A stretch of DNA of 8,163 bases from Candidatus Woesearchaeota archaeon. Lineage in GTDB: Archaea > Nanobdellota > Nanobdellia > Woesearchaeales > WAPJ01. Shown piece after piece: positions 1 to 6,444 of this stretch. The stretch spans positions 1 to 8,163 of the forward strand of contig WIAN01000056.1 in the NCBI GenBank assembly GCA_015519985.1. Direction: 5' to 3'. The notes under the pieces were generated by a model. That model had not been told where the DNA came from, did no database searches, and saw only the letters and a program-made list of their open reading frames with translations. The position numbers and the translations under genes were made by a program. Position 1 is the stretch's first letter. The number at the start of each line of letters is the position of its first letter.

Positions 1-263
1 AGTATTGGTTTTACTTTGTTTTTGTAGTCTCCTTGCAATTCTATTCTTCCTTCTTTGTATGTTCCTCCACATGCAAATTTGTTTTTTAACTTTTTTGCTA
101 TTTCTTTAACATCTATTCCTTTATCTTCTAACCCTTCTATTATTGTATATTTTTTTCCAAACTTTTTTTTAGCAGTTGTTATTGTTATTATTTTGTTTTC
201 TTTGCTAATCTCTTCAAAAGCTCCTAAATCTTTAGGAAGTCCTGTTAACGGGTCTATATCCAT
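1..263 (-). CDS. eif1: Translation initiation factor aIF1 (SUI1/eIF1 family), 3' end cut by window edge
   Basis: aIF1 binds the small ribosomal subunit near the P site and helps monitor start-codon selection. I translated this frame by hand: 87 complete codons, reading off the window edge. It shows the SUI1 hallmarks in order: an N-terminal DPLTGLPKDL segment (residues 4-13), the basic strand KKKFGKKYTIIEGL (32-45), and the core CGGTYKEGRIELQGD (65-79), followed by the start of the last helix (KNKVKPIL). Family members are about 100 residues, so roughly ten C-terminal residues are missing. The start is the ATG at 263-261 because GGTGAT, a perfect match to the archaeal anti-Shine-Dalgarno, lies 9 nt upstream at 278-273. 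The zinc-binding cysteines found at the N-terminus of some archaeal homologues are absent. The gene follows leuS by 160 nt. The frame upstream of the ATG stays open to about 428 but has no start codon, so I did not extend it. Confidence 0.93.
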   Translation of the reverse strand, partial: MDIDPLTGLPKDLGAFEEISKENKIITITTAKKKFGKKYTIIEGLEDKGIDVKEIAKKLKNKFACGGTYKEGRIELQGDYKNKVKPI

Positions 264-272
264 TTGTATTAA

Positions 273-278
273 ATCACC
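273..278 (-). promoter_or_regulatory. Ribosome binding site of aIF1 gene
   Basis: GGTGAT read on the minus strand, 9 nt before the ATG at 263-261. It decides the start, because the frame is open for more than 50 codons upstream without any ATG, GTG or TTG. The spacing is longer than the 4-7 nt seen for most other genes in this window. Confidence 0.65.
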
Positions 279-306
279 TTTTTTTATTTTTTTTAATTTT
301 TTTATT

Positions 307-316
307 ATTTTTATAA
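307..316 (-). promoter_or_regulatory. Possible TATA box for aIF1 gene
   Basis: Minus-strand sequence around TTATAAAAAT. Its centre lies about 27 nt before position 285, which would give a short leader that still includes the GGTGAT site. The surrounding 264-423 interval is almost only A and T, so chance matches are likely. Confidence 0.3.
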
Positions 317-423
317 TATCTTTTTTATTATCTTTATTACTTTTATTTTTTTGTTTTAATAATTTTACTTTATATTTTTTATTTTTATATTTTATGTTAT
401 TAAAATCTTTTTTTATTTTATTT

Positions 424-3393
424 TTATTCTATTAGTATTCCTGGTTTTCCAGGCATTCCTTCTTTATAATTTTCTGTTTTTTCTGTTTTTAGTTCTATTT
501 GTATGTTATAATCTTTTTCTAAAATGTCTTTGTATTCTTCTATTATTTTTATTTCTTCTTCTCTTGTAAATGCAACATTATAATTTTTTAATTTTCCGTA
601 TTGTTTTGGAAGTTTTTTTATAAAACTTTTATCTTTATACTTTTCACTTGTCATTATTTCTTTTAAGGTTTTTGTTTTTACATCTTTTATTAAATCATAA
701 TATTCTTTTTCTGCTATGAATAATGTTGCTTTTTTTACATCTAAATTTTTTCTTTTTACTAACTGTATTGTGTTTGATAAATCTTTTTTTATTGTTTCTA
801 TTAATTTTTTTGTTTCTTCTGCTTTTTCATAACTATATTCTTTTTTTGCTTTCGGATATGTTTGTTCATAAATGTTTTTTAAATTCATTTTTTTTGAAAA
901 GTATTGCATTGTGTATGGCATTAATGGTATGTTCATTCTTATTGTTTCTTTTATAAAATATTTTAATACACTAATATTTTTTTCTTTTGATTTTAAATAT
1001 TCTTTTAACTCATTTATTGTTTCAAAAAAAGTGTAGAATGTTGTTGTTCTAAATTTTAGTTTTTCATAATTTTCTTCTCCTAAAAGTTTATTTTTTTCTA
1101 AATAGTGTAATAATATTTTTTCTTTTACATTTAAATTTTCATAATCAAAATTTTCTTCTGTTCCTTCTTCAACATTATTTTGTTTTTTTTCTTTACTTTT
1201 TTCTTCTATGATTTTTATTGTTTCTTCTAATATTTTTATTCTGTTTTTAAATCCTGAAATTGTTTTTTCACTCCAATTTGCATCATTCATATCTTCTGAA
1301 CTTGAAACTATATTTATTCTTACATAGTCAGGACCGTGTTTTTGTATTAAATCTGAAAATGGTATTATGTTTCCTTTGCTTTTACTCATTTTTTCTCCTT
1401 CTACATTTACATATCCGTTTACTGCTATTCCTTTAGGCCAATGTTTTTCTTCAAATAATGCTACGTGATGGAATATAAAGAATGTTAAATGGTTTTGTAT
1501 TAAATCTTTTGCAGAAACTCTCATATCTACAGGATAAAAATATTCAAAGTCTTTTCTGAAAGTATTGTATAATTCTTTTAATTCTGTTTTTCTTTTTTCT
1601 TCTACATTTAATTTTTTTAATCCTTCTTCTAATTTTTTTGTTTCTCCATAAAAAATGTAGTCAAATAAAGCATCATTTATTTCTTCTGCTTTTATTTTGT
1701 TTTCATTAAAATAGTTTGCTATTGTATAGTAAGCCATGTATATTGTGCTATCGCTTAACGTTTCTACTATCCATTCTTTGTCAAATGGAAGTTTTGTTCC
1801 TAATCCTGATTTTCTTGCACATGCTTTTAAATCTAACCAGTCTATTGTATTATAAAATTGTTGTCTTGCTTCTTCTGGATGTATTGTCATTTTTTCTACT
1901 GCTTTTTTTGCTTTTGCTTTCCATTCTGGATCTGAATATTTTAAAAACCATTGGTCTTCTAATATTTTTACATGACATTCTGTTGTACATCTACAAATTA
2001 CTTTTCCTGTTGTTTCATACATTTTATACAATACTTTTTTTTCTTCTAATATTTTTGAAGTTTTTTCTTTTGCTTCTTCTCCTTTTAATCCTTTTAATTC
2101 TTCTATTATGTATTTTCCTTTATGGAATTCTGCTTTGTATATTTCTTTTGTTGCTTTGTCTAATAGTTCTTTTTCTTCTATACTTTTTATATTGTGTTTT
2201 TTAACATAATATTCTGCGTTAATAATATTTTCTCCTTCTTTTTTTATTTCTTCTAATTCTATTATGTTTTTTATTTTTTTGAATGCTTCTTCTGCCATTT
2301 TTTGTATTTCTTCTTTACTTTTATTTCCTGTTTCTGTGTTTTTTCCTTCTTTTATTTCTTTTAAAGCTACATAATCGTAAGGTGCGTGGCTTGGTACTGA
2401 CATTACTATTCCTGTTGCATTGTCTGTATCTACAAATTTAGAATAAAAAATGTAGTTTTCTTCTTTTGTTATTGGATTTTCTGCTTTTTCTCCTATTAAT
2501 TTTTTATAATCTATTTCTCCTAATAATTTCATATTATATTTTTGTTCGTATAATTGGTCTTTTAATTTTTTGTATGCTTCTTCTGAAACTATCCATTTTT
2601 TTCCTTCTACTTCTATTATTTTATAATTTTTGTTAGAAATCCATAAGTTTGTCGTTGCGAATATTGTTTCTGGTCTTAATGTTGCTATTGGAAGATAATA
2701 TTCTTCTCCGTCTATATTTGTTTTGAATAATATTACTTTGTATTCTTGTACTGTTTCTCCTTCTCCTTTTAACCTGTCATGATCTCCTGTTGGACTTTTA
2801 CATTTAGGACACCATATTACTGGATGTGTTCCTTTTACTATGTATCCTTTTTCATACAATTTTCTGTACTGCCATTCTATAAATTTTGAAAATGAAGGTG
2901 TTAAATCTGTTGTTGTGAATGTTCTGCTCCAATCTATACTGTATCCTGCTATTTTTAATGCTTCTATCCATTTTTTTCTAAAAAATTCTACTATATATTT
3001 TGGGCTTTCTACAAATTTTTTTATGTCTTCTTCTGTTGCTCCAAATTTTTTTAAAGTATTTATTTGGTTTTCATCATTTTTTTTTATTCTTTCAATTATT
3101 CCTAATATTGGTTCTCCTGTTGCGTGAAATCCTTGTGGGAATAAAACATTATATTCTTTTAATCTTTTATACCAAGCATATACGTCTGCTCTAAAACTAG
3201 AATAAGCATGTCCTACATGAGGAGCTCCGTTTAAATAAGGAAAAGGAAAGGTTATAAAATATTTTTTTTGTTCTTTTCTTTTTGTTTCAAATACTTTTTT
3301 TTCTTCCCATTCTTTAGAATATTCTTCTGCTAAAATATAATTTTGTTTTGACATTTCGTCAGAAAAAATTTCTTTTTGTTTTTTTTCTTCCAT
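424..3393 (-). CDS. leuS: Leucyl-tRNA synthetase, archaeal type
   Basis: Class Ia synthetase that attaches leucine to tRNA-Leu in the cytoplasm; 989 residues, the usual archaeal size. Motifs in order: HVGH, the ATP-binding HIGH signature (59-62); zinc-type CPKC (195-198); the CP1 editing domain with TLRPETIFATTN (238-249) and NATGIVMSVPSHAPYD (325-340), ending in the aspartate that contacts the amino group of mischarged amino acids; a second Cys cluster CRCTTECH (467-474); WLDLKACARKSGLGTKLPFD (519-538); and KMSKS (668-672). The extreme C-terminus GMPGKPGILIE resembles the archaeal tail that contacts the long variable arm of tRNA-Leu, so the protein looks complete. A charged linker at about 731-750 is a likely surface insertion. 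The ATG at 3393 is chosen because a strong TATA box sits one promoter distance upstream; Met14 is the alternative. It lies 52 nt after rpoN and ends in TAA. Confidence 0.98.
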   Translation of the reverse strand: MEEKKQKEIFSDEMSKQNYILAEEYSKEWEEKKVFETKRKEQKKYFITFPFPYLNGAPHVGHAYSSFRADVYAWYKRLKEYNVLFPQGFHATGEPILGIIERIKKNDENQINTLKKFGATEEDIKKFVESPKYIVEFFRKKWIEALKIAGYSIDWSRTFTTTDLTPSFSKFIEWQYRKLYEKGYIVKGTHPVIWCPKCKSPTGDHDRLKGEGETVQEYKVILFKTNIDGEEYYLPIATLRPETIFATTNLWISNKNYKIIEVEGKKWIVSEEAYKKLKDQLYEQKYNMKLLGEIDYKKLIGEKAENPITKEENYIFYSKFVDTDNATGIVMSVPSHAPYDYVALKEIKEGKNTETGNKSKEEIQKMAEEAFKKIKNIIELEEIKKEGENIINAEYYVKKHNIKSIEEKELLDKATKEIYKAEFHKGKYIIEELKGLKGEEAKEKTSKILEEKKVLYKMYETTGKVICRCTTECHVKILEDQWFLKYSDPEWKAKAKKAVEKMTIHPEEARQQFYNTIDWLDLKACARKSGLGTKLPFDKEWIVETLSDSTIYMAYYTIANYFNENKIKAEEINDALFDYIFYGETKKLEEGLKKLNVEEKRKTELKELYNTFRKDFEYFYPVDMRVSAKDLIQNHLTFFIFHHVALFEEKHWPKGIAVNGYVNVEGEKMSKSKGNIIPFSDLIQKHGPDYVRINIVSSSEDMNDANWSEKTISGFKNRIKILEETIKIIEEKSKEKKQNNVEEGTEENFDYENLNVKEKILLHYLEKNKLLGEENYEKLKFRTTTFYTFFETINELKEYLKSKEKNISVLKYFIKETIRMNIPLMPYTMQYFSKKMNLKNIYEQTYPKAKKEYSYEKAEETKKLIETIKKDLSNTIQLVKRKNLDVKKATLFIAEKEYYDLIKDVKTKTLKEIMTSEKYKDKSFIKKLPKQYGKLKNYNVAFTREEEIKIIEEYKDILEKDYNIQIELKTEKTENYKEGMPGKPGILIE

Positions 3394-3412
3394 TTTTTTA
3401 TCTTTAGGAATG

Positions 3413-3421
3413 TTATATAAA
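3413..3421 (-). promoter_or_regulatory. TATA box of leuS, predicting a leaderless transcript
   Basis: TTTATATAA on the minus strand, centred about 24 nt before the leuS ATG (3393-3391). Archaeal transcription normally starts about 25 nt after the TATA centre, so the transcript would begin at or next to the ATG. No GGTG- or GTGAT-type site precedes this ATG, unlike the other genes here, which fits leaderless translation. It also suggests leuS is transcribed separately from rpoN. Confidence 0.55.
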
Positions 3422-3445
3422 AATTTTTTGGTATTAAACTTTTTT

Positions 3446-3640
3446 TTAACTTTTTTTGAATTTGCTTACTATATCTATTAATTCTACATGTCCCATTATT
3501 TGTGTTCTGCAACAGTATCTTTTTAATTTTAATGAATCTAATACTTTTTTAGGATCTTCTTTTTTTATTCTTTCATTGTATTCTTCCCATAAATGTCCTA
3601 TTGGTTTTCCACAAGTCCAGCATCTTATTGGTATTATCAT
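3446..3640 (-). CDS. rpoN: DNA-directed RNA polymerase subunit N (Rpb10 homologue)
   Basis: Small zinc-binding subunit that joins the D-L platform during assembly of archaeal RNA polymerase. At 64 residues it has the family's full length. It starts with the near-invariant MIIPIRCWTCGK, carries the zinc ligands Cys7, Cys10, Cys43 and Cys44 in the CxxC and RYCCR motifs, and ends with the helix GHVELIDIVSKF. The ATG at 3640-3638 has GTGAT 5 nt upstream (3650-3646). It is the last gene of the rpl18e-rpl13-rps9-rpoN block, separated from rps9 by 100 nt with its own possible TATA box (3671-3680). The bacterial gene called rpoN (sigma-54) is unrelated. Confidence 0.98.
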   Translation of the reverse strand: MIIPIRCWTCGKPIGHLWEEYNERIKKEDPKKVLDSLKLKRYCCRTQIMGHVELIDIVSKFKKS

Positions 3641-3670
3641 AATTTATCACTTTTTTTGATTTTAAAATTT

Positions 3671-3680
3671 TTTTATAAAA
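3671..3680 (-). promoter_or_regulatory. Possible TATA box for rpoN
   Basis: TTTTATAAAA (palindromic) centred about 26 nt before the GTGAT site of rpoN. The predicted transcript would begin just at the ribosome binding site. The AT-rich background lowers confidence. Confidence 0.3.
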
Positions 3681-3713
3681 CTGATTTTAGTATTATTTTT
3701 TGTAAAGTAAAAT

Positions 3714-3722
3714 AAAAAAAAA
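3714..3722 (-). terminator. Possible oligo-T terminator after rps9
   Basis: A run of nine T on the minus strand, 19-27 nt after the rps9 stop codon and before the possible rpoN TATA box. Archaeal RNA polymerase can terminate at such tracts without a hairpin. T runs are frequent in this genome, so this is only suggestive. Confidence 0.25.
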
Positions 3723-3740
3723 TTTTGTAATTTTGTATTT

Positions 3741-4136
3741 TTATCTGTAAGATTTTTGTACTTTTGCTCTTGCTTTTCCTGCTGTGTTTGGTTTTCTTTT
3801 TTCTTTTCTTCTTACATCTGCAACTAATAATGCTCTGTCATAATCTAACAATGTTTCTTCTACTTCTTTGCTTTGTGAAAATTCTACTAGTGCTTTGCTT
3901 ATTACTAATCTTACTGCTTCTGCTTGCCCGTTGATGCCGCCCCCCCTAACAGTTACATTTATATCTACTTTTTTTGCTACTTCTGGAACTAATAATAATG
4001 GTTCTTTCATTTTTAATACATACATTTCTGGAGCGTATTGTTCTAACGGTTTGTTATTTACTTTTATTTTTCCTGTTCCTTTTTTGAAACTTGCTCTTGC
4101 TATTGCTCTTTTTCTTTTTCCTGAAACAACATTCAT
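3741..4136 (-). CDS. rps9: Small ribosomal subunit protein uS9
   Basis: uS9 binds the head of the 30S subunit, and its C-terminal tail reaches the P-site tRNA. The protein has 131 residues, normal for archaea. Visible hallmarks are SGKRKRAIARA (5-15), VRGGGINGQAEAVR (63-76), LLDYDRALLVADVRRKEKRKP (96-116) and the near-universal terminal KSYR with the tRNA-contacting Arg. The ATG at 4136-4134 is preceded by AGGTGT at 4148-4143, 6 nt away. It follows rpl13 by 34 nt, as in other archaea. Codons for residues 63-70 are unusually GC-rich for this window, with a run of seven G, although the protein sequence there is standard. Confidence 0.98.
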   Translation of the reverse strand: MNVVSGKRKRAIARASFKKGTGKIKVNNKPLEQYAPEMYVLKMKEPLLLVPEVAKKVDINVTVRGGGINGQAEAVRLVISKALVEFSQSKEVEETLLDYDRALLVADVRRKEKRKPNTAGKARAKVQKSYR

Positions 4137-4170
4137 TTTTTTACACCTATAAATTTAAAATATTAATTTT

Positions 4171-4590
4171 TTATTGTGTGATTCCTAAATGTTTAGATAA
4201 TTCTTTTAATGTTATAAATTTTACATTTGGAAGTTTTTCTACATTTATCTTTTTTAAATCAACATTTGGTTGTAATTCTTTTGTTTTTGAATATACTTTT
4301 AAATTTTTTAATGCTTCTCTTCCTCTTGTATTTTTTGGAAGCATTCTTTTTATTGTTTTTTTAACATATGCAGATGGTCTTCTTTGATAATAAGGTCCTT
4401 TGTTTATATTACTTCCTCTTTGCATTTTTTGTTTTTCTCTTTCTATAATATCATTTTTATTTCCTGAAATTACTATTTCTTCTGCATTGTATATTGTTAC
4501 TTTTTTTCCTAATAATAATTGTTTTGCTACATAAGAGGATAATCTTCCTAATATTAATCCTTCCGCGTTTATTATAATTTTGTCTTCCAT
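4171..4590 (-). CDS. rpl13: Large ribosomal subunit protein uL13
   Basis: uL13 is an early-assembling 50S protein that binds 23S rRNA. From the ATG at 4590-4588 it has 139 residues. Family signatures: IINAEGLILGRLSSYVAK (6-23), the NAEEIVISG strand (35-43), GPYYQRRPSAYVKKTIKRMLP (65-85) and NTRGREALKNLKVY (87-100). A start three codons upstream (TTG at 4599) is possible on frame alone, but the AGGTTGAT ribosome binding site (4602-4595) overlaps that TTG and is correctly spaced only for the ATG. It starts 19 nt after rpl18e, so the two are surely cotranscribed and probably translationally coupled. Confidence 0.97.
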   Translation of the reverse strand: MEDKIIINAEGLILGRLSSYVAKQLLLGKKVTIYNAEEIVISGNKNDIIEREKQKMQRGSNINKGPYYQRRPSAYVKKTIKRMLPKNTRGREALKNLKVYSKTKELQPNVDLKKINVEKLPNVKFITLKELSKHLGITQ

Positions 4591-4594
4591 CAAT

Positions 4595-4602
4595 ATCAAC
4601 CT
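4595..4602 (-). promoter_or_regulatory. Ribosome binding site of rpl13, decides the start
   Basis: AGGTTGAT on the minus strand, 4 nt before the ATG at 4590. It resembles the archaeal GGTGAT site with one extra T. The 12-nt string containing it, AAGGTTGATATT (4603-4592), is identical to that before rps11. Confidence 0.6.
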
Positions 4603-4609
4603 TAAATTT

Positions 4610-4954
4610 TTATCCTACTATTCTTATTTTTCCTTCTAATTTTGATTTTAAAGCTTCTTTTAAACTTAGTGCTTTTCCTTTTTCTGAGATTTTTTTTAAT
4701 GCTGAATTTGAAAATTGCCATGCTATTACAGTTACATTTTTTTCTAAATCTCCTGATGCTAATACTTTTCCAGGCACTATTATTGTTTCTCCTTCTTTTG
4801 CTACTCTATTTATTCTTGATACATTTACAGCTATTCTTTGTCTTGATGGTTTTTCTAAATCTTCAGCTATTCTTAACCATAAGTTTGACTTTTCATCATA
4901 AGCTTTTTTTCTTAATGTTTCTATTGTTTTTTGCAATTCTGGATTGCTCTTCAT
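4610..4954 (-). CDS. rpl18e: Large ribosomal subunit protein eL18 (L18e)
   Basis: Archaeal/eukaryotic-specific 50S protein, related in fold to bacterial uL15. At 114 residues it is close to the archaeal norm of about 120. Recognisable segments are NLWLRIAEDLEKPSRQRIAV (24-43), NVSRINRVAKEG (44-55), VPGKVLASGDL (60-70) and VTVIAWQFSNSA (74-85). The ATG at 4954-4952 has AGGT 7 nt upstream (4965-4962). It is the first protein gene after tRNA-Leu, following a 108-nt leader that is almost pure A/T and contains a perfect 14-bp tandem repeat. The order tRNA-Leu, L18e, L13, S9 is the one described for the S9 operon of Haloarcula marismortui. Confidence 0.97.
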   Translation of the reverse strand: MKSNPELQKTIETLRKKAYDEKSNLWLRIAEDLEKPSRQRIAVNVSRINRVAKEGETIIVPGKVLASGDLEKNVTVIAWQFSNSALKKISEKGKALSLKEALKSKLEGKIRIVG

Positions 4955-4983
4955 CGTAATTACCTTTCCATTTTTTTATTATT

Positions 4984-5011
4984 GTTTTTATTGTTTAGTT
5001 TTTATTGTTTA
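4984..5011. repeat. Perfect 14-bp tandem repeat in rpl18e leader
   Basis: Plus strand GTTTTTATTGTTTA occurs twice back to back (4984-4997 and 4998-5011); the minus-strand unit is TAAACAATAAAAAC. It lies between tRNA-Leu and rpl18e. A further overlapping copy of the core TATTGTTT starts at 4980. It could be polymerase slippage in low-complexity sequence or a protein binding site. Confidence 0.75.
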
Positions 5012-5062
5012 TCTTCAAATTTTGTTTTTTTTCTTTTTTTGTTTTATTTTTCTGTTATGCAA

Positions 5063-5148
5063 TGCGGAGGGCGTGATTTGAACACGCGCACCCACTAAGG
5101 GACCAGCCCCTCAAGCTGGCGCATTTGACCAGGCTCTGCCACCTCCGC
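5063..5148 (-). tRNA. tRNA-Leu (anticodon GAG)
   Basis: The full class II cloverleaf can be folded by eye in 86 nt. The acceptor stem is GCGGAGG with CCTCCGC. The D arm begins GCAG, has GG in the loop and closes ATGC. The anticodon stem CCAGC/GCTGG encloses the loop TTGAGGG, giving anticodon GAG, which reads CUC and CUU. A 15-nt variable arm with a CCC/GGG stem follows, then the T arm GCGTG/CACGC with loop TTCAAAT and discriminator A73. The long variable arm and A73 are the leucine identity features of archaea. CCA is not encoded, and there is no intron. T at -1 and A at -2 can pair with A73 and the next trailer base, so the precursor acceptor stem could extend by two pairs. It sits between rpoD and rpl18e. 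Confidence 0.97.
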
Positions 5149-5175
5149 ATGAGTAGCAGGCCAGAGCAAAGCTCC
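5149..5175 (-). other. GC-rich structured leader of tRNA-Leu
   Basis: Directly before the tRNA, 15 of 27 bases are G or C, against almost none in the neighbouring spacers. On the minus strand, GGAGC and GCTCT (5175-5163) form a five-pair hairpin with a TTT loop (one pair is G-U). The nine bases at 5167-5159 (GCTCTGGCC) are also complementary to the tRNA D-arm segment GGCAGAGC, with one bulged G. An AT-rich TATA-like stretch (about 5190-5204) lies a promoter distance upstream. It may be a processed leader, a separate small RNA, or a remnant of an older gene. Confidence 0.4.
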
Positions 5176-5204
5176 AATCAATAATTATGATTTTATTTAT
5201 TATA

Positions 5205-5966
5205 TTATTCTAATGATTGTTTTAAATCTGTGATTAAATTTTTTAATTCTTTAACTCCTTGAACTAACATTTCTTTTGGAGTTATCATTCCAAAACTTTC
5301 TACTTCAAATACAAATGAATCTTTTTTTCTTTCTACTTTTATTGCTTCGCTTATTCCTTCAACTGCATCTAATAAGTTTGGATCATTTTTTATTTTTTCA
5401 ACATTTACTTTTCCTTTTTCAAATATTTCTTTAGGATATTTTTCTTTATTTTCTTCTAATTTTTTTTCATCTACTTTTATTTCTACTTCTTCTCTGTAAG
5501 TTGGTATTCCAGGTATCCATTTTGAATGTTCTTTTCCTTTTCCCATTACTGCTATTGCTTCAAATTCTATTTCTTGATCTTCTTCTAATTTTGCTAAAGG
5601 CATTTTTTTGTATTTTGTTAGTATTGAAGGATCATTACTTTCTATTTTTTCAGCATAAAAAGTTCCAGGTCCTTTTATTGAAGCAAACAACTTCACCATG
5701 CTTTTTCCGCTTCTGTCTTCTATGCTTTCTACATTTTCATATTCGTAAGTACTATAATCTGTTTTTAAAGGCAACAATCCTAATCTGTGTGCTAATATTT
5801 CATCATATAAAGCTGAAGTTTGTTTTCTAAATTCTACTTCTTCTATTGCTAATGTTGGAACTTCATTTATTATTGCTCTTCTTAAAGCATTTACAAATGA
5901 ATAAGAAGTTTTTTCTAATAATACTTTTGCTTCTTCTTCATTTTGTTCTAAAACTGTAATTTTCAT
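5205..5966 (-). CDS. rpoD: DNA-directed RNA polymerase subunit D (Rpb3/alpha homologue)
   Basis: Subunit D pairs with subunit L to form the assembly platform of archaeal RNA polymerase, equivalent to the bacterial alpha dimer. From Met at 5966 it has 253 residues. Signatures: SFVNALRRAIINEVPTLAIEEV (23-44), YDEILAHRLGLLPLKTDY (54-71), MGKGKEHSKWIPG (141-153) and the C-terminal ESFGMITPKEMLVQGVKEL (223-241). The region at about 160-210, which in many archaea carries ferredoxin-like Cys clusters, is present but contains no cysteine; the whole protein has none, so it cannot bind an Fe-S cluster. Upstream in-frame starts (ATG 5975, TTG 5978) exist, but MKITVLE matches the family N-terminus and TGAT lies 4 nt before this ATG, the spacing used by its neighbours. 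The bacterial rpoD (sigma-70) is unrelated. Confidence 0.97.
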   Translation of the reverse strand: MKITVLEQNEEEAKVLLEKTSYSFVNALRRAIINEVPTLAIEEVEFRKQTSALYDEILAHRLGLLPLKTDYSTYEYENVESIEDRSGKSMVKLFASIKGPGTFYAEKIESNDPSILTKYKKMPLAKLEEDQEIEFEAIAVMGKGKEHSKWIPGIPTYREEVEIKVDEKKLEENKEKYPKEIFEKGKVNVEKIKNDPNLLDAVEGISEAIKVERKKDSFVFEVESFGMITPKEMLVQGVKELKNLITDLKQSLE

Positions 5967-6021
5967 TTTTATCATCAAAACACTATTTAGTTTAGTATAA
6001 TATTATAATATTAAAATAGTT

Positions 6022-6432
6022 TTATACTCTTCTTCCTCTTTTTCCTCCTTTTTTCCTACAACCATCGTGAGGTATTGGAGTTACATCTTGTATTATTCCT
6101 ATTCTTAAACCCATTCTTGATAATGCTCTTACTGCTGCTTGTGCTCCTGGACCTGGATTCATAGGACCATTATGTCCTCCTGGAGCTCTTATTTTTACGT
6201 GTAAAGCGTTAATTCCTTTGTCTAGTGCTGTTTCTCCTGCTCTTTTTGCTGCTACCATTGCTGCTGTTGGACTGCTTTCTAATCTGTCTGACTTTACAAC
6301 TTGTCCTCCTGAGCTTAATGCTATTGTTTCTGTTCCTGTGATGTCTGTTATGTGTATTATTGTATTATTGTATGAACTGTAAATGTGTGCTATTCCCCAT
6401 CTTAATTCTTTTTTTGTATTTTTTTCTGACAT
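6022..6432 (-). CDS. rps11: Small ribosomal subunit protein uS11
   Basis: uS11 lies on the 30S platform close to the E-site region and the 16S rRNA 690/790 loops. From the ATG at 6432-6430 it has 136 residues. The archaeal protein is easily recognised by [22 protein letters not shown] (12-33), [15 protein letters not shown] (53-67), [21 protein letters not shown] (81-101) and the basic tail [21 protein letters not shown] (116-136). A TTG start three codons earlier is rejected because AGGTTGAT (6444-6437) overlaps it and is correctly spaced for the ATG. The gap from rps4 is 22 nt, so these genes are in one transcript. Confidence 0.98.
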   Translation of the reverse strand: MSEKNTKKELRWGIAHIYSSYNNTIIHITDITGTETIALSSGGQVVKSDRLESSPTAAMVAAKRAGETALDKGINALHVKIRAPGGHNGPMNPGPGAQAAVRALSRMGLRIGIIQDVTPIPHDGCRKKGGKRGRRV

Positions 6433-6436
6433 GAAT

Positions 6437-6444
6437 ATCAACCT
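6437..6444 (-). promoter_or_regulatory. Ribosome binding site of rps11, decides the start
   Basis: AGGTTGAT on the minus strand, 4 nt before the ATG at 6432. The surrounding 12-mer AAGGTTGATATT (6445-6434) is identical to that before rpl13. Confidence 0.6.

Noticed and set aside
264..428. Lysine/asparagine-rich frame continuous with and upstream of aIF1
   Set aside because: More than 50 open codons but no ATG, GTG or TTG, and a well-formed GGTGAT site points to the ATG at 263. A-rich sequence simply contains few stops in this frame.
55..435. Open frame on the plus strand, 126 residues, very hydrophobic
   Set aside because: It is the antisense of the aIF1 gene and its A-rich leader; poly-T on the plus strand reads as Phe/Leu. 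The same explains the plus-strand frames at 723-956, 1716-2204, 2840-3194, 3868-4387, 4642-4959, 5501-5830 and 6678-6900.
3330..3512. Minus-strand 60-residue frame overlapping rpoN and the start of leuS
   Set aside because: Overlaps two certain genes in another frame, lacks any family pattern, and is Lys-rich by composition.
4588..4599. TTG start for rpl13 three codons upstream (also TTG for rps11 and GTG for rps4)
   Set aside because: In each case the alternative codon is part of or overlaps the ribosome binding site, and the downstream ATG has proper spacing and matches the family N-terminus.
5163..5175. Hairpin after rpoD as an intrinsic terminator
   Set aside because: Not followed by a T run; it leads directly into tRNA-Leu on the same strand.
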